Shown piece by piece: positions 41,963 through 51,210 of a stretch of DNA of 64,000 nt. The notes below the pieces were generated by a model, which worked only from the letters and a program-made list of their open reading frames with translations, made no database searches and was not told where the DNA came from. Every line of letters begins with the position of its first letter. Position 1 is the first letter of the stretch. The position numbers were made by a program, and so were the translations under genes. The stretch is from the NCBI RefSeq assembly GCF_016909575.1, contig NZ_JAFBGA010000006.1, positions 372,001-436,000 of the forward strand, in the 5' to 3' direction. Origin of the DNA: Streptomyces sp. HB132. Lineage in GTDB: Bacteria; Actinomycetota; Actinomycetes; Streptomycetales; Streptomycetaceae.

Positions 41963-42799
41963 ATGAGCCGGACACCGACCCCCGTCCGCAACCTCCACGA
42001 CGGCAGCACCGTCCCCGCGGTGGGCCTCGGCACCTGGCTGCTCGACGACGAGGCGGCCGAGGAGGCCGTCGCCGGTGCGCTGGGGCTCGGCTACCGGCTC
42101 GTGGACACCGCGTTGAACTACGGGAACGAGACCGGCACAGGCCGCGGGATCGCCCGCTCCGGGGTGCCCAGGCAGGAGCTCTTCGTCACCACCAAGGTCC
42201 CCGGCCGCCACCACGGCTACGCGGAGACGCTGGCGTCCTTCGAGGAGTCGCGGGGCAATCTGGGACTGGAGTACGTCGACCTCTACCTCATCCACTGGCC
42301 GCTGCCGCGGGTGGACAAGTACGTCGACACCTGGAAGGCGATGATCAAGCTCCGCGAGGACGGCCTCGTACGCTCCATCGGCGTATCCAACTTCACGGCG
42401 GAGCACCTGGACCGGCTGGAGCGGGAGACGGGTGTGCTGCCCGTGGTGAACCAGGTCGAGATGCACCCGCTGCTCCCGCAGGAGGAGCTGCGGGCGGTGC
42501 ACGCCGCGAAGGGCATCGTCACCGAGAGCTGGAGCCCCCTGGCCCGGGGGCGCCAGGTGCTGGAGACCCCGGAGGTGATCGCCGCCGCCGAGGCCCATGG
42601 GGTGACACCGGGCCAGGTCGTGCTGCGGTGGCACACCCAGCTGGGGGCGGTACCGATCCCGAAGTCCGCCGACCCCGGGCGCCAGCGGGAGAATCTCGAC
42701 CTGTTCGGCTTCGAGCTGACCCGGCAGGAGCTGGACCGGATCGGCGCCCGGCCGCCGCAGCGCTTCGGCGGCGACCCCGACGCGCACGAGGAGTTCTGA
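41963..42799 (+). CDS. Aldo/keto reductase (2,5-diketo-gluconate reductase type)
   Basis: A 278-residue NADPH reductase. Catalytic residues are visible as Asp/Tyr in LVDTALNYGNE, Lys in FVTTKVPG and His in YLIHWPLP. The cofactor motif IPKSADPGRQRENLDLFGFEL near the C-terminus is typical. The substrate is not known. The ATG at 41963 follows GAAAGG. Downstream it is convergent with the quinol monooxygenase gene. Confidence 0.93.
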   Translation: MSRTPTPVRNLHDGSTVPAVGLGTWLLDDEAAEEAVAGALGLGYRLVDTALNYGNETGTGRGIARSGVPRQELFVTTKVPGRHHGYAETLASFEESRGNLGLEYVDLYLIHWPLPRVDKYVDTWKAMIKLREDGLVRSIGVSNFTAEHLDRLERETGVLPVVNQVEMHPLLPQEELRAVHAAKGIVTESWSPLARGRQVLETPEVIAAAEAHGVTPGQVVLRWHTQLGAVPIPKSADPGRQRENLDLFGFELTRQELDRIGARPPQRFGGDPDAHEEF

Positions 42800-42831
42800 C
42801 GGGGGCGGTCACCGGTCGATGAGGAACGGGG

Positions 42832-43161
42832 TCACCGGTTGCGCGGGGTGACCTCCGACATCCGCGACCAGTCGTCCCCGGGCACCTCGACGTTGACGAT
42901 CTCGGGGACCTCGCTGACGAGCTCCGACATGGTGTCGATCGCCGCCTTGAAGTGCTCGGAGTTCACGTGCGCCTCGCCCGCCTCCTGCGAGGCGAACGCC
43001 TCCAGCAGGACGAACTGGTCCGGGTTCTCGACGCTGTAGGACCAGTCGAAGAAGAGGTTGCCCGGTTCCTGACGGGTCGCGAGGGTGAAGTCCTCGACTG
43101 CCGGGAGCCAGTTGTCCCGCTCGGCGGTGCGCACGGTGAACTTGACGGCGATGAAGATCAT
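42832..43161 (-). CDS. Putative quinol monooxygenase (ABM fold)
   Basis: A 109-residue antibiotic-biosynthesis-monooxygenase-fold protein, YgiN-like. MIFIAVKFTVRTAERDNWLPAVEDF is followed by EPGNLFFDWSYSVENPDQFVLLEAFASQEAGEAHVNSEHFKAA, the (F)xxxExWxxxxxxxxHxxxxHF motif. It may oxidise quinols or act in stress defence. The ATG at 43161 is chosen; the upstream extension to 43233 is unlike the family. Confidence 0.88.
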   Translation of the reverse strand: MIFIAVKFTVRTAERDNWLPAVEDFTLATRQEPGNLFFDWSYSVENPDQFVLLEAFASQEAGEAHVNSEHFKAAIDTMSELVSEVPEIVNVEVPGDDWSRMSEVTPRNR

Positions 43162-43266
43162 GGCGACTCCTGGTCGGGACGGCGGCGTCCGCCCAGCGTC
43201 CCATATCCCCTCGGGGCAGGTGTGAACCGGCACACCCTCCCGTGGACCGTGCGCGGCACGCGGGGA

Positions 43267-44382
43267 CTACCCGCCGAGCTCCTCGTGCCGGGCGGCCAGC
43301 CGTGCCGCTCCCCCCTCGGTCAGCGTGCCGAAGAGCCGCAGCCTGGAGATCCCTCCGTCCGGGAAGATGTCGATCCGGACATGCGTGCCGCGTACGGGCT
43401 CGGGCAGGACGAAACGGTGGTTCGTGTCGGGCTGGAGCCTGGTGCGGGGCAGGACCTCCGCACGCTCCCCCTCCTCGCCGTCGCAGACCGAAATCGCGGC
43501 CCAGCCGGCCGCGTTGCCCTTGAGGTAGGCGGTGTCGATCTCGACGGCACGGATCTCCGACTGCTCCACCAGCCGGTAGCGGATCCAGTCGTTGCCCCTG
43601 TCGCGCCGGCGACGGGTCTCCCAGCCGTCGTCCATCTTGCGGGAGCGGCCCGGCGCGATGGTGTTGGTGGCCGGGGAGTAGAAGCGGTCGGAGGCGTCCT
43701 CGACCTCGCCACCGTTCTCCAGGGCGACCAGGTCGAACGTCCCCAGGGCGGCCAGCCACGCCGGGTCGGGAGCCACTTCGCCGTGGACGCGCAGGCGGGC
43801 TATGCCTCCGTCGGGGTGCTGGTTGACCCGCAGATGGGTGAAGCGCTGTTCCTCGTCGACCTCGAAGCCGTTGGCCGCGTGGCCGCCGACTGCCGTACGG
43901 GGGACGAGCGTTGTCCACTTCACGTCGGGCGCGAGGAGGTCCTCGGGGGACGGGGAGCCTGGCAGCGAGGTCGCCTCGACGGAGACCGACTGCGGGTAGT
44001 TGCCGCGGAAGTGCGCGGTGTCGACGACCAGCCCGCGCACCACGCCGGGCGCACCGAGGCGTACGAGCGCCCAGTCGTGGTCCTCGTCGGTGGGGTGCGG
44101 CTCGGCGGCGCCCGTACCGCGCCGTCGGCGGGTCTCCCAGCCGTCCATGATCTTGCCCTTGTGGCCGAAGCGCTCAGGGTCGAACGCCGCGGGTTCCGGC
44201 TTCAGCAGGTTCTCGCGCTCGGCGAAGAACTCGTCGTTGGCGGCGATGACGCCGCCACCCAGACGCCGGTCCGCGAGGTCCACGAGATGGGTGAACGGGA
44301 AGTCGGCGGTGCGGTAGTCGGCGTACGGGTCGCCTCCCCCGTACGGGCTCGCGTCGCCGGTGAAGTGAGGTGTCGCCGTCAT
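43267..44382 (-). CDS. alc: Allantoicase
   Basis: A 371-residue enzyme converting allantoate to ureidoglycolate and urea, in purine nitrogen salvage. It has the two homologous jelly-roll halves of the family: MDGWETRRRR near residue 80 and again MDDGWETRRRR near residue 250, each followed by a DTAxxxGN motif (VDTAHFRGNYP and IDTAYLKGNAAG) and an HPDGG/FPDGG-I-(A/S)RLR motif. It starts 2 nt after the allantoinase stop, so they are one operon. Confidence 0.95.
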   Translation of the reverse strand: MTATPHFTGDASPYGGGDPYADYRTADFPFTHLVDLADRRLGGGVIAANDEFFAERENLLKPEPAAFDPERFGHKGKIMDGWETRRRRGTGAAEPHPTDEDHDWALVRLGAPGVVRGLVVDTAHFRGNYPQSVSVEATSLPGSPSPEDLLAPDVKWTTLVPRTAVGGHAANGFEVDEEQRFTHLRVNQHPDGGIARLRVHGEVAPDPAWLAALGTFDLVALENGGEVEDASDRFYSPATNTIAPGRSRKMDDGWETRRRRDRGNDWIRYRLVEQSEIRAVEIDTAYLKGNAAGWAAISVCDGEEGERAEVLPRTRLQPDTNHRFVLPEPVRGTHVRIDIFPDGGISRLRLFGTLTEGGAARLAARHEELGG

Positions 44383-44384
44383 GG

Positions 44385-45728
44385 TCAGTGGTCCCTTTCG
44401 AGGAGACGGCCGGTGGGTTCGGCGAGTACGCCGTCGGACACGATCCGCGTGCCGCGCAGCCAGGTGGACTTGACGACGCCGTGCAGGGTCTTCCCCGCGT
44501 AGGCGGTGACCTGGTTGCGGTGGAAGAGCCGGACCGGGTCGACGGTGAAGGTCTCGTCGGGGGCGAGGACCGCGAAGTCCGCGTCCCGTCCGGCCTCGAT
44601 GGCGCCCTTGCGGGTGAGTCCGGCGAGTCGGGCGGGGGCGGCGGACATCCAGCGGGCCACGTCGTCCAGGGTGTGGCCGCGCCGGCGCGCCTCGGTCCAG
44701 ATGGCGGGCAGGCCCAGTTGCAGTGAGGAGATCCCGCCCCAGGCGGAGGCGAAGTCAGGGGTCTTGAGGTCGGTGGTGCAGGGCGAGTGGTCGGATACGA
44801 CGCAGTCGATCGTGCCGTCGGCGAGCCCGGCCCAGAGCGCGTCCTGGTTGGCGGCCTCCCGAATTGGCGGGCAGCACTTGAACTCCGTTGCGCCGTCAGG
44901 GACTTCCTCGGCGGTCAGGGTGAGGAAGTGCGGGCAGGACTCGACGGTGACGCGTACGCCCTCCCGCTTGGCCGCGGCGATCAGCGGCAGCGCGTCGCAG
45001 GAGGACAGGTGCAGGACGTGGACGCGGGCGTTCAGACGCCTGGCGTGGGCGATGAGGCCTTCGATCGCGGCGTTCTCGGCGTCACGCGGACGGGAGGCCA
45101 GGAAGTCGGCGTACTTCCCGCCGCTCTTCTGCGGGGCCTCGGCCAGGTGGTGCGGATCCTCGGCATGCACGATCAGCAGGCCGCCGAAGCCGGCGATCTC
45201 GGCCATGGAGCGGGCCAGTTGCTCCTGGTCCAGCTCGGGGAACTCCTCGACGCCGGAGGGCGACAGGAAGCACTTGAATCCGAACACCCCGGCCTCGTGC
45301 AGCGGACGCAGGTCCTTCGTGTTGGACGGGATCGCACCGCCCCAGAAGCCGGTGTCGATGTGCGCCTTGGGTGCGGCCACCTGCCGCTTCACCCTGAGGT
45401 GCTCGACCGTGGTGGTCGGCGGGAGGGAGTTGAGCGGCATGTCGAGCAGGCTCGTGATGCCGCCCGCCGCCGCGGCGCGGGTGGCGGTGTGGAACCCCTC
45501 CCACTCGGTGCGGCCGGGGTCGTTCACATGGACATGGGTGTCGACGAGCCCCGGCAGCAGGACGTCGTCGCCGAAGTCCTCGACGCGGGCCCCGCCCGGC
45601 ACCTCGGCGTCGTACGGCAGGACCGCTTCGATCTCCCCGCCGGCGACGAGGACCACTGCCGCGCGGGTTCCCTCGGGGGTGACGACGCGGGTCGAGCGGA
45701 GTACCAGCTTCACGTCCGCATCGGACAC
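44385..45728 (-). CDS. allB: Allantoinase
   Basis: A 447-residue dihydroorotase-like amidohydrolase opening allantoin to allantoate. Metal residues: DTHVHVNDPGR, carboxylated Lys in GFKCFLSPSG, His in LIVHAEDPH and VLHLSSCDAL, Asp in CVVSDHSPC. Length is normal. The GTG start at 45728 follows GAGGAG. The promoter region contains a TTCAAC-N5-GTTGAA palindrome and further putative regulator sites, and the IclR-type gene is divergent. Confidence 0.95.
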   Translation of the reverse strand: MSDADVKLVLRSTRVVTPEGTRAAVVLVAGGEIEAVLPYDAEVPGGARVEDFGDDVLLPGLVDTHVHVNDPGRTEWEGFHTATRAAAAGGITSLLDMPLNSLPPTTTVEHLRVKRQVAAPKAHIDTGFWGGAIPSNTKDLRPLHEAGVFGFKCFLSPSGVEEFPELDQEQLARSMAEIAGFGGLLIVHAEDPHHLAEAPQKSGGKYADFLASRPRDAENAAIEGLIAHARRLNARVHVLHLSSCDALPLIAAAKREGVRVTVESCPHFLTLTAEEVPDGATEFKCCPPIREAANQDALWAGLADGTIDCVVSDHSPCTTDLKTPDFASAWGGISSLQLGLPAIWTEARRRGHTLDDVARWMSAAPARLAGLTRKGAIEAGRDADFAVLAPDETFTVDPVRLFHRNQVTAYAGKTLHGVVKSTWLRGTRIVSDGVLAEPTGRLLERDH

Positions 45729-45747
45729 CTGTGCTCCTCACGCAGAA

Positions 45748-45886
45748 TTCAACGATTTGTTGAAGGAGTCTTCACTCGGGAGAGCGCCCCGTCAAGACCC
45801 TCCCGTCCGCCGCGCCGGCCAGCGGGCCACGCGTCGCGGCGATTAGAGGTTTCCACGAAGTAAAAGTTCATTTTCGACAGGCGGAA
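45748..45886. promoter_or_regulatory. Operator region between allB and allR-like gene
   Basis: Three palindromic elements stand in the 332-bp gap: TTCAAC-GATTT-GTTGAA (45748-45764) close to the allB start; TTCC-N7-AAAA (45851-45865, half match); and TTTC-N7-GGAA (45872-45886). The last two start 21 bp apart, about two helix turns. A TTCC-N7-GGAA site also precedes malate synthase (51905-51919). These are candidate AllR binding sites. Confidence 0.55.
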
Positions 45887-46060
45887 CGTAGAATGAGCCA
45901 GGAGCGGCATCCCCGCGCTTCGGGCCGAACGCGGGCCGGACCGCCGACACCGGGACAAAACAGGTCCTGACCGGCAAGGACGCCGCACCGGGAGCAGTGG
46001 GCCGATCGGGAGCAGCCCGGTAGGCTGCTGCCTTGCCTCCGCTTCGAAAGGACCGTTGAC

Positions 46061-46861
46061 GTGCCGCCGTCCCACGCCAGCACATCCGACTCCAAGCCCG
46101 CCGGTCCCAGCGGCGGCGTGCAGTCCCTCGAGCGCGCCTTCGACCTGCTGGAGCGCATGGCGGATGCCGGGGGCGAGGTCGGGCTCAGCGAACTCTCCGC
46201 GAGCAGCGGGCTCCCGCTCCCCACCATCCACCGGCTGATGCGCACCCTGGTCGTGTGCGGCTACGTGCGCCAGCAGCCCAATAGGCGTTACGCGCTGGGC
46301 CCGCGGCTGATCCGCCTCGGCGAGTCCGCGTCCCGGCTGCTGGGTACCTGGGCGCGGCCGTACCTCCAGCGCCTGGTCGAGGAGACCGGCGAGACGGCGA
46401 ACATGGCGCTGCTCGACGGCGACGAGATCGTCTACGTCGCCCAGGTGCCGTCGAAGCACTCGATGAGGATGTTCACCGAGGTGGGGCGGCGGGTGCTCCC
46501 CCACTCCACCGGTGTCGGCAAGGCGCTGCTCGCGCACACCCCGGCGGACGAGGTGCGGGCGCTGCTGGCCCGAACGGGTATGCCGGCCGCAACCGAGAAG
46601 ACGATCACCACACCGGAGGGCTTCCTCGACGCGCTCGAACTGGTGCGGCGGGCGGGCTACGCGGTGGACGACAACGAGCAGGAGATCGGGGTCCGCTGCC
46701 TCGCGGTCCCGGTGCCCGACTCCCCCACCTCGGCCGCCATCTCCATCTCCGGGCCAGCGGGGCGGGTGACGGAAGCGGCGACCGAGCGGATCGTGCCGAT
46801 CCTGCAGCAGATCGCGAAGGAGCTGTCCGAGGCGCTGGCGAGCAGCGGGCCGGCCGCCTGA
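46061..46861 (+). CDS. allR: IclR-family regulator (AllR-like)
   Basis: A 266-residue IclR protein: HTH in VQSLERAFDLLERMADAGGEVGLSELSASSGLPLPTIHRLMRTLVVCGYV, effector domain with LPHSTGVGKALLA and the late ISGPAGRVTEAATER. It is divergent from allB, the arrangement of AllR in S. coelicolor, where AllR is reported to repress allantoin and glyoxylate genes. The GTG start at 46061 follows GAAAGGA. Confidence 0.88.
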   Translation: MPPSHASTSDSKPAGPSGGVQSLERAFDLLERMADAGGEVGLSELSASSGLPLPTIHRLMRTLVVCGYVRQQPNRRYALGPRLIRLGESASRLLGTWARPYLQRLVEETGETANMALLDGDEIVYVAQVPSKHSMRMFTEVGRRVLPHSTGVGKALLAHTPADEVRALLARTGMPAATEKTITTPEGFLDALELVRRAGYAVDDNEQEIGVRCLAVPVPDSPTSAAISISGPAGRVTEAATERIVPILQQIAKELSEALASSGPAA

Positions 46862-46897
46862 AGGCGGCGGTGTCCGGCCGGATACGCCGAGGCCCGC

Positions 46898-46934
46898 GGG
46901 TCCGGGCCCGTCGCCGGGTTCCGGGCCCGGACCC
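46898..46934. terminator. 12-bp hairpin after allR-like gene
   Basis: GGGTCCGGGCCC (46898-46909) pairs perfectly with GGGCCCGGACCC (46923-46934). It lies between the convergent allR and ABC ATPase genes and probably acts in both directions. Confidence 0.7.
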
Positions 46935-47013
46935 GGGTTCCGGTCCGGAGGTCCGGCTCCGCGGTTTCGGCTCGGGTCGGGGCGTACAGGGCCGGGGGCG
47001 TCGGCCTGCGCCC

Positions 47014-47694
47014 TCAGACCGGCGCTGCCGCGGTCAGGCGGCCGTCCTCCATCGTCACCGTCCCGTCCACCCGGTCCAGATGCGCCCGGTCATGGGTGAC
47101 CAGGACCGTGGCCGTCGACCGTTCGCGGGTCAGCCCGGCCAGCAGGTCCAGGACGGCGGCGCCCCTCTCGTGGTCGAGCGCGCTGGTCGGTTCATCGACG
47201 AGCAGCACCGCGGGCTCGTTCATCAGGGCCCGTGCGATGTTGATCCGCTGGCGCTGGCCGCCCGACAACTGGTGCGGCCTGCGCTCCGCCTTGTCGGCCA
47301 GGCCGACCGCGTCCAGGAGGTCCAGCGCGCGTACCCGGGCGGCACGCAGCGACCCGCCGGACAGGTGGGTCATCACCTGCACCTGCTCGACCGCGGTCAG
47401 CGACGGCAGCAGGTTCGGCTGCTGGAAGACGATGCCGATGCGCTCCCTGCGCAGTACGGCCTTCTCCGCGCGGCTCAGTCCGGAGGTGTCCGTACCCGCC
47501 ACGACGACCCGCCCGCCGTCCGGGGTGACGAGCGTGGCCGCGACGGCGAGCAGGCTCGACTTGCCGGAACCGGACGGTCCGACGACCGCGGTGAGCGTGC
47601 CCGCGGGGACGTCCAGGGAGATCCGGTCGAGGGCGGTGAGCCGGGTGTCGCCGTCGGGGTAGGTGAGCGTGACGTCGGTGAGGGTGAGGGTCAT
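47014..47694 (-). CDS. MacB/LolD-type ABC transporter ATP-binding protein
   Basis: A 226-residue ATPase. Walker A VGPSGSGKSSLLA near residue 39, signature LSGGQRQRINIARA, Walker B VLLVDEPTSALD and His switch VTHDRAHL. It would drive an FtsX-type permease, exporting a peptide or lipid. The ATG at 47694 overlaps the permease stop by 4 nt. The sensor-kinase pair is divergent upstream of the permease. Confidence 0.93.
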   Translation of the reverse strand: MTLTLTDVTLTYPDGDTRLTALDRISLDVPAGTLTAVVGPSGSGKSSLLAVAATLVTPDGGRVVVAGTDTSGLSRAEKAVLRRERIGIVFQQPNLLPSLTAVEQVQVMTHLSGGSLRAARVRALDLLDAVGLADKAERRPHQLSGGQRQRINIARALMNEPAVLLVDEPTSALDHERGAAVLDLLAGLTRERSTATVLVTHDRAHLDRVDGTVTMEDGRLTAAAPV

Positions 47695-48767
47695 CGGGCG
47701 CTCCCGAGTGCGGTGAGGGGGTCGACGGCGGTGATACGCCGGATGGACAGTGCGGCCCCGAGCGCGCCGAGGATGATCATGACGGCGGCAGGCACCAGGA
47801 CCGTCGAGGCGTCGAGGACGAACGGCACAGCGCCGTCCCCTCCTCCGACGAACGCGCCGATGCCCGTGGCGAGCGCGGTGCCCACGCCCGTCCCGGCGGC
47901 GAGCATCACGACGGCCTGCCCGAGGGCGTCCCGCAGCAGGTACGGGGTGGAGGCGCCGAGTGCCTTGAGCACGGCGACGTCGCCGCTGCGCTGGATGGTC
48001 CAGACGGTGAAGAAGGCCCCGATGACCAGCGCGGAGATGGCGAAGAGGAAGCCCCGCATCAGCTGGAGCGAACCGTTCTCGGCCTGGTAGGAGCCGATCG
48101 CGGTGAGGGATTCGTCCAGGGTGAGTGTGCGGGTGCCCGCCGCCTCGTCACCGGCGGCGAGGTCCGCACCGTGCGTCGTCAGCGCGATCACGGTGGCCTG
48201 CCGCCCGGTGCCGCTGATGCGCTGCCAGTCGTCGAGCGAGGCCCACACCACCGGGGTGTGGCTGTAGGAGGCCTCTCCCACGACCGCGCCGACAATCACC
48301 TCGGCGGCGCCCAGCCGGACGGTGTCGCCCGCCGCGGCACCGAGGTCGTCGGCGGCCTGCCGGGCGAGCACCACCCGGCCCGCCCCCACCGCCCCGGGTG
48401 CGAGCTCCCCGTCCGGCCGGACGCCGAACGCCGATACGGCGGTTGTGCGGTCCCCGTCGCCGGTGGCGGCGTTCAGGGTCCGGATGCCGAGGGGCTCGGC
48501 GGTGGTCACCCCGGGCAGCGCGGCCCAGGTGCGCCAAGCCCTCTCCTCCACGACGGAGTCGGTGAACGACGCCGACCGGCTGTCCGGCGGGGCGGCGAAC
48601 GCGAGACGGTCGGCGCGCAGCCCCGTGACGGCCGAGGTGTTCTCCCTGGCCAGCCCAGCCGTCAGACCGGACAGCAGCCCCACGAGCAGCGTGATCAGCA
48701 CGACGACCGTGCCCATGAGCGCGAACCGGCCCCTGGCGAATCTCAAGTCTCTCCATGCAACGAACAT
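47691..48767 (-). CDS. FtsX-like ABC transporter permease
   Basis: A 358-residue permease with one N-terminal span (FALMGTVVVLITLLVGLLSGLTAGL), a large extracytoplasmic domain (residues 50-245) and three C-terminal spans (LFAISALVIGAFFTVWTIQ, VVMLAAGTGVGTALATGIGAFV, VPAAVMIILGALGAALSIRRI). This is the MacB/FtsX topology. It works with the overlapping ATPase. The ATG at 48767 has no convincing ribosome site; M1 at 48800 is upstream. Confidence 0.88.
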   Translation of the reverse strand: MFVAWRDLRFARGRFALMGTVVVLITLLVGLLSGLTAGLARENTSAVTGLRADRLAFAAPPDSRSASFTDSVVEERAWRTWAALPGVTTAEPLGIRTLNAATGDGDRTTAVSAFGVRPDGELAPGAVGAGRVVLARQAADDLGAAAGDTVRLGAAEVIVGAVVGEASYSHTPVVWASLDDWQRISGTGRQATVIALTTHGADLAAGDEAAGTRTLTLDESLTAIGSYQAENGSLQLMRGFLFAISALVIGAFFTVWTIQRSGDVAVLKALGASTPYLLRDALGQAVVMLAAGTGVGTALATGIGAFVGGGDGAVPFVLDASTVLVPAAVMIILGALGAALSIRRITAVDPLTALGSAR

Positions 48768-48824
48768 GAATCCAGGCTCGGGCCCAGGGCCCTGGCACAC
48801 ATCGCGCGCCGGGCGGGGCCGACA

Positions 48825-48840
48825 TCAACCTTTCGGTTGA
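48825..48840. promoter_or_regulatory. Inverted repeat between ABC exporter and two-component genes
   Basis: TCAACC-TTTC-GGTTGA (perfect 6-bp arms) lies in the 110-bp divergent region. It may be a binding site for the response regulator encoded downstream. Confidence 0.45.
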
Positions 48841-48877
48841 CCGGCGCCGCGGTTGTCGCCTCTACGCTGGAACGACC

Positions 48878-50071
48878 ATGAATCCGCGTGCGCACACCCC
48901 CGTCACCACCACGCTGCGGCTCTGTCTGCACGCGCTGCTGGTGGGGCTGCTGGCGCTCGCCGCGACCCGGGCGACGGACGACACCGCGGTGCTCGTCCTG
49001 GCGGGAGTGATGACCGCCCTGTACGGCGCGGGCGCTCTGACCCCCGTCGTACAGCCGCACACCCGGGCCGCCGCCGTGTGGCTCGGCGCGCTGGGCGTGG
49101 TCTGGCTGGCCCTGCTGGCCCGGTCGCCCGACGCCCTGTGGGTGGCCTTCCCGCTGTACTTCCTGCAGCTGCACCTGCTCCCGGTGCGGTGGGGACTGCC
49201 CGCCGTGGTGGTCACCGCGGCCGCCGCCATCACCAGCTTCGTGCTGCACGGCCAGCAGGTCACACCGGGTACGTTCATCGGGCCGCTGCTCGGGGCCGCG
49301 GTCGCCGTGGCGACCGTACTGGGATACGACGCGCTGTTCCGGGAGAGCGAACGGCGGCGGGAGCTCATCGAGGAGCTGGTCTCCACCCGGGCGGAGCTCG
49401 CCGAAGCCGAGCGCGCCGCGGGCACCCTCGCCGAGCGGGAGCGGCTGGCCCGGGAGATCCACGACACCCTCGCGCAGGGCCTGTCCAGCATCCAGCTCCT
49501 GCTGCGGGCCGCCGAACACACGCTCCCGGCCGACGCGCCGGCCACCGCCCATGTGCGCCGGGCCCGCGAGGCGGCCCAGGAGAATTTGGCCGAGGCCCGC
49601 CGCTTCGTACGGGCGCTGAGCCCCCCGGACCTGGAGCACGGCTCACTGGCGGCTGCCCTGTCCCGGCTGTCGTCCCGCACATCGGCACCGGATCTCACCG
49701 TGCACTTCGCGGTCAGCGGCACGCCGGTGGAGCTCCCGACCCCGTACGAGGTGGCGCTGCTCCGCACCGCGCAGTCGGCGCTGGCCAACGCGGTGCGGCA
49801 CTCGGGGGCGCGGCGCGCCGAGATCACCCTCAGTTTCATGGAGACGTCGGTGTCGCTGGACGTCGTGGACGACGGGTGCGGTTTCGACCCCGGGTCATCG
49901 GACGGGATGCGGCACGGCCCGGACAAGGGTGGCTTCGGCCTGCCCGCGATGCGCTCGCGGGCCCGTTCGCTGGGCGGCACGCTGAGCGTGGAGTCGGCTC
50001 CGGGACAGGGCACGGCGCTGGCGGTCACCCTGCCGCTCCCCCTCGCGGACGGAGAGGACACCACCCCGTGA
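48878..50071 (+). CDS. NarL-type sensor histidine kinase
   Basis: A 397-residue sensor. Six short hydrophobic segments span residues 15-155, a coiled stretch (LIEELVSTRAELAEAERAAGTLAERERLA) precedes the HisKA_3 box REIHDTLAQGLSSIQLLLRAAE. The HATPase part has NAVRHSGARRAEI and GGFGLPAMRSRARSLGGTL. It pairs with the overlapping response regulator, divergent from the ABC exporter it may control. Confidence 0.93.
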   Translation: MNPRAHTPVTTTLRLCLHALLVGLLALAATRATDDTAVLVLAGVMTALYGAGALTPVVQPHTRAAAVWLGALGVVWLALLARSPDALWVAFPLYFLQLHLLPVRWGLPAVVVTAAAAITSFVLHGQQVTPGTFIGPLLGAAVAVATVLGYDALFRESERRRELIEELVSTRAELAEAERAAGTLAERERLAREIHDTLAQGLSSIQLLLRAAEHTLPADAPATAHVRRAREAAQENLAEARRFVRALSPPDLEHGSLAAALSRLSSRTSAPDLTVHFAVSGTPVELPTPYEVALLRTAQSALANAVRHSGARRAEITLSFMETSVSLDVVDDGCGFDPGSSDGMRHGPDKGGFGLPAMRSRARSLGGTLSVESAPGQGTALAVTLPLPLADGEDTTP

Positions 50072-50700
50072 CCGGCCCGATCAGACTGCTGCTCGCCGAC
50101 GACCACCCGGTGGTCCGGGCCGGCCTGAGGGCCGTCCTCGACACCGAACCGGATTTCGAGGTCGTCGCCGAGGCCGCCACCGCCGAGCGGGCGGTCGCCC
50201 TCGCCGCGACGGGCGCCTTCGACGTCGTCCTGATGGACCTGCAGTTCGGCGCGGGGATGCACGGGTCGGAAGCCACCGCCGCGATCACGGCGGCAGCCGG
50301 CGCGCCCAGGGTGCTGATCCTCACCACCTACGAGTCGGACGCGGACATCCTGGCCGCCGTCGAGGCGGGGGCCGGAGGCTACCTGCTCAAGGACGCGCCT
50401 CCCGAGGAGCTGGCGGCCGCGGTACGCACGGCGGCGGCAGGCCGGTCGGCCCTCGCCCCGGCGGTCGCCCACCGCCTGATGGATCGCATGCGGACCCCCG
50501 CCCGGTCCCTGACCAAACGTGAGCTGGAGGTCCTCCAGCTGGTCGGCGAGGGGTTGTCGAACCAGCAGATCAGCAAGCGGCTGTTCCTGAGCCAGGCGAC
50601 GGTGAAGTCCCATCTGGTGCACATCTACGCCAAGCTGGGCGTCGACTCACGCACCTCGGCGGTCGCCGCGGCGACCGCACGCCGGCTGATCCGCCGCTGA
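50068..50700 (+). CDS. NarL/LuxR-family response regulator
   Basis: A 210-residue regulator: receiver domain with phospho-acceptor Asp in VVLMDLQFGAGMHGSEA (an insertion-bearing variant of MDLxMPxMDG), LTTYESDADI and YLLKDAPPEE; LuxR HTH LTKRELEVLQLVGEGLSNQQISKRLFLSQATVKSHLVHI. The GTG start at 50068 overlaps the kinase stop by 4 nt. Confidence 0.94.
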   Translation: MTGPIRLLLADDHPVVRAGLRAVLDTEPDFEVVAEAATAERAVALAATGAFDVVLMDLQFGAGMHGSEATAAITAAAGAPRVLILTTYESDADILAAVEAGAGGYLLKDAPPEELAAAVRTAAAGRSALAPAVAHRLMDRMRTPARSLTKRELEVLQLVGEGLSNQQISKRLFLSQATVKSHLVHIYAKLGVDSRTSAVAAATARRLIRR

Positions 50701-50702
50701 CC

Positions 50703-51020
50703 TCACGGCCGGTGCCGCGGCTCCCCGAAGAGGTCCACGGCGATCCGTACGTCACGCAGGCGGGGCGCCAGCGCGCTGACCGAACCGATCGCCCCCGCGA
50801 CCAGCAGCAGCGAGCGGCGCAGCCGGGGGATCTCGGGCCTGCCGCTGACGGCCATGGCGTCCAGTGCGGCCAGCTCGTCCTCGGCTATGCCCCGGTCCGG
50901 GAACTCGGCGGGGTGTCCGGCGAGTTCGCGGCGGAGCCGTGAGACAGCCGTACGCAGCTCAGTCACCCTCGGGTCCTCGGCGCTTCCGGTCAACCGCTCC
51001 TGCCCCACGCTTCGCAACAA
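50703..51020 (-). CDS. DUF5955-like protein
   Basis: A 105-residue Streptomyces-specific protein with EDPRVTELRTAVSRLRRELAGHPAEFPDRGIAEDELAALDAM, matching the family I know as DUF5955. A coiled, alpha-helical fold is likely. Start TTG at 51020, with GGGGGAG upstream. Function unknown. It is convergent with the response regulator, 2 bp apart. Confidence 0.72.
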   Translation of the reverse strand: MLRSVGQERLTGSAEDPRVTELRTAVSRLRRELAGHPAEFPDRGIAEDELAALDAMAVSGRPEIPRLRRSLLLVAGAIGSVSALAPRLRDVRIAVDLFGEPRHRP

Positions 51021-51210
51021 GGCACTCCCCCTCGCACATCCGCCTGCCGATGTGTCGACCCGGCCCGGGCAGTGCTCAAGTGCCCCGGGCCAGGGTCAAG
51101 TCAACGCCGACGGAGGTGGCGTGAGCCATTGCGCCGACAAGGAAGGAGGGTACCCCTGAGGGGTGGCGACCATTCCGCCGATCCGAGCGCCGTGGTGGTA
51201 TTCAGGGCAC

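Noticed and set aside
41209..42822. 537-codon plus-strand open frame
   Set aside because: Antisense to the RibD-C gene, then out of frame with the aldo/keto reductase, whose catalytic tetrad is in another frame.
42807..42839. Direct repeat GGTCACCGGT around the aldo/keto reductase end
   Set aside because: Short, overlaps coding ends of convergent genes; likely chance.
48862..50622. 586-codon minus-strand open frame
   Set aside because: Antisense to the histidine kinase and response regulator; no motif.
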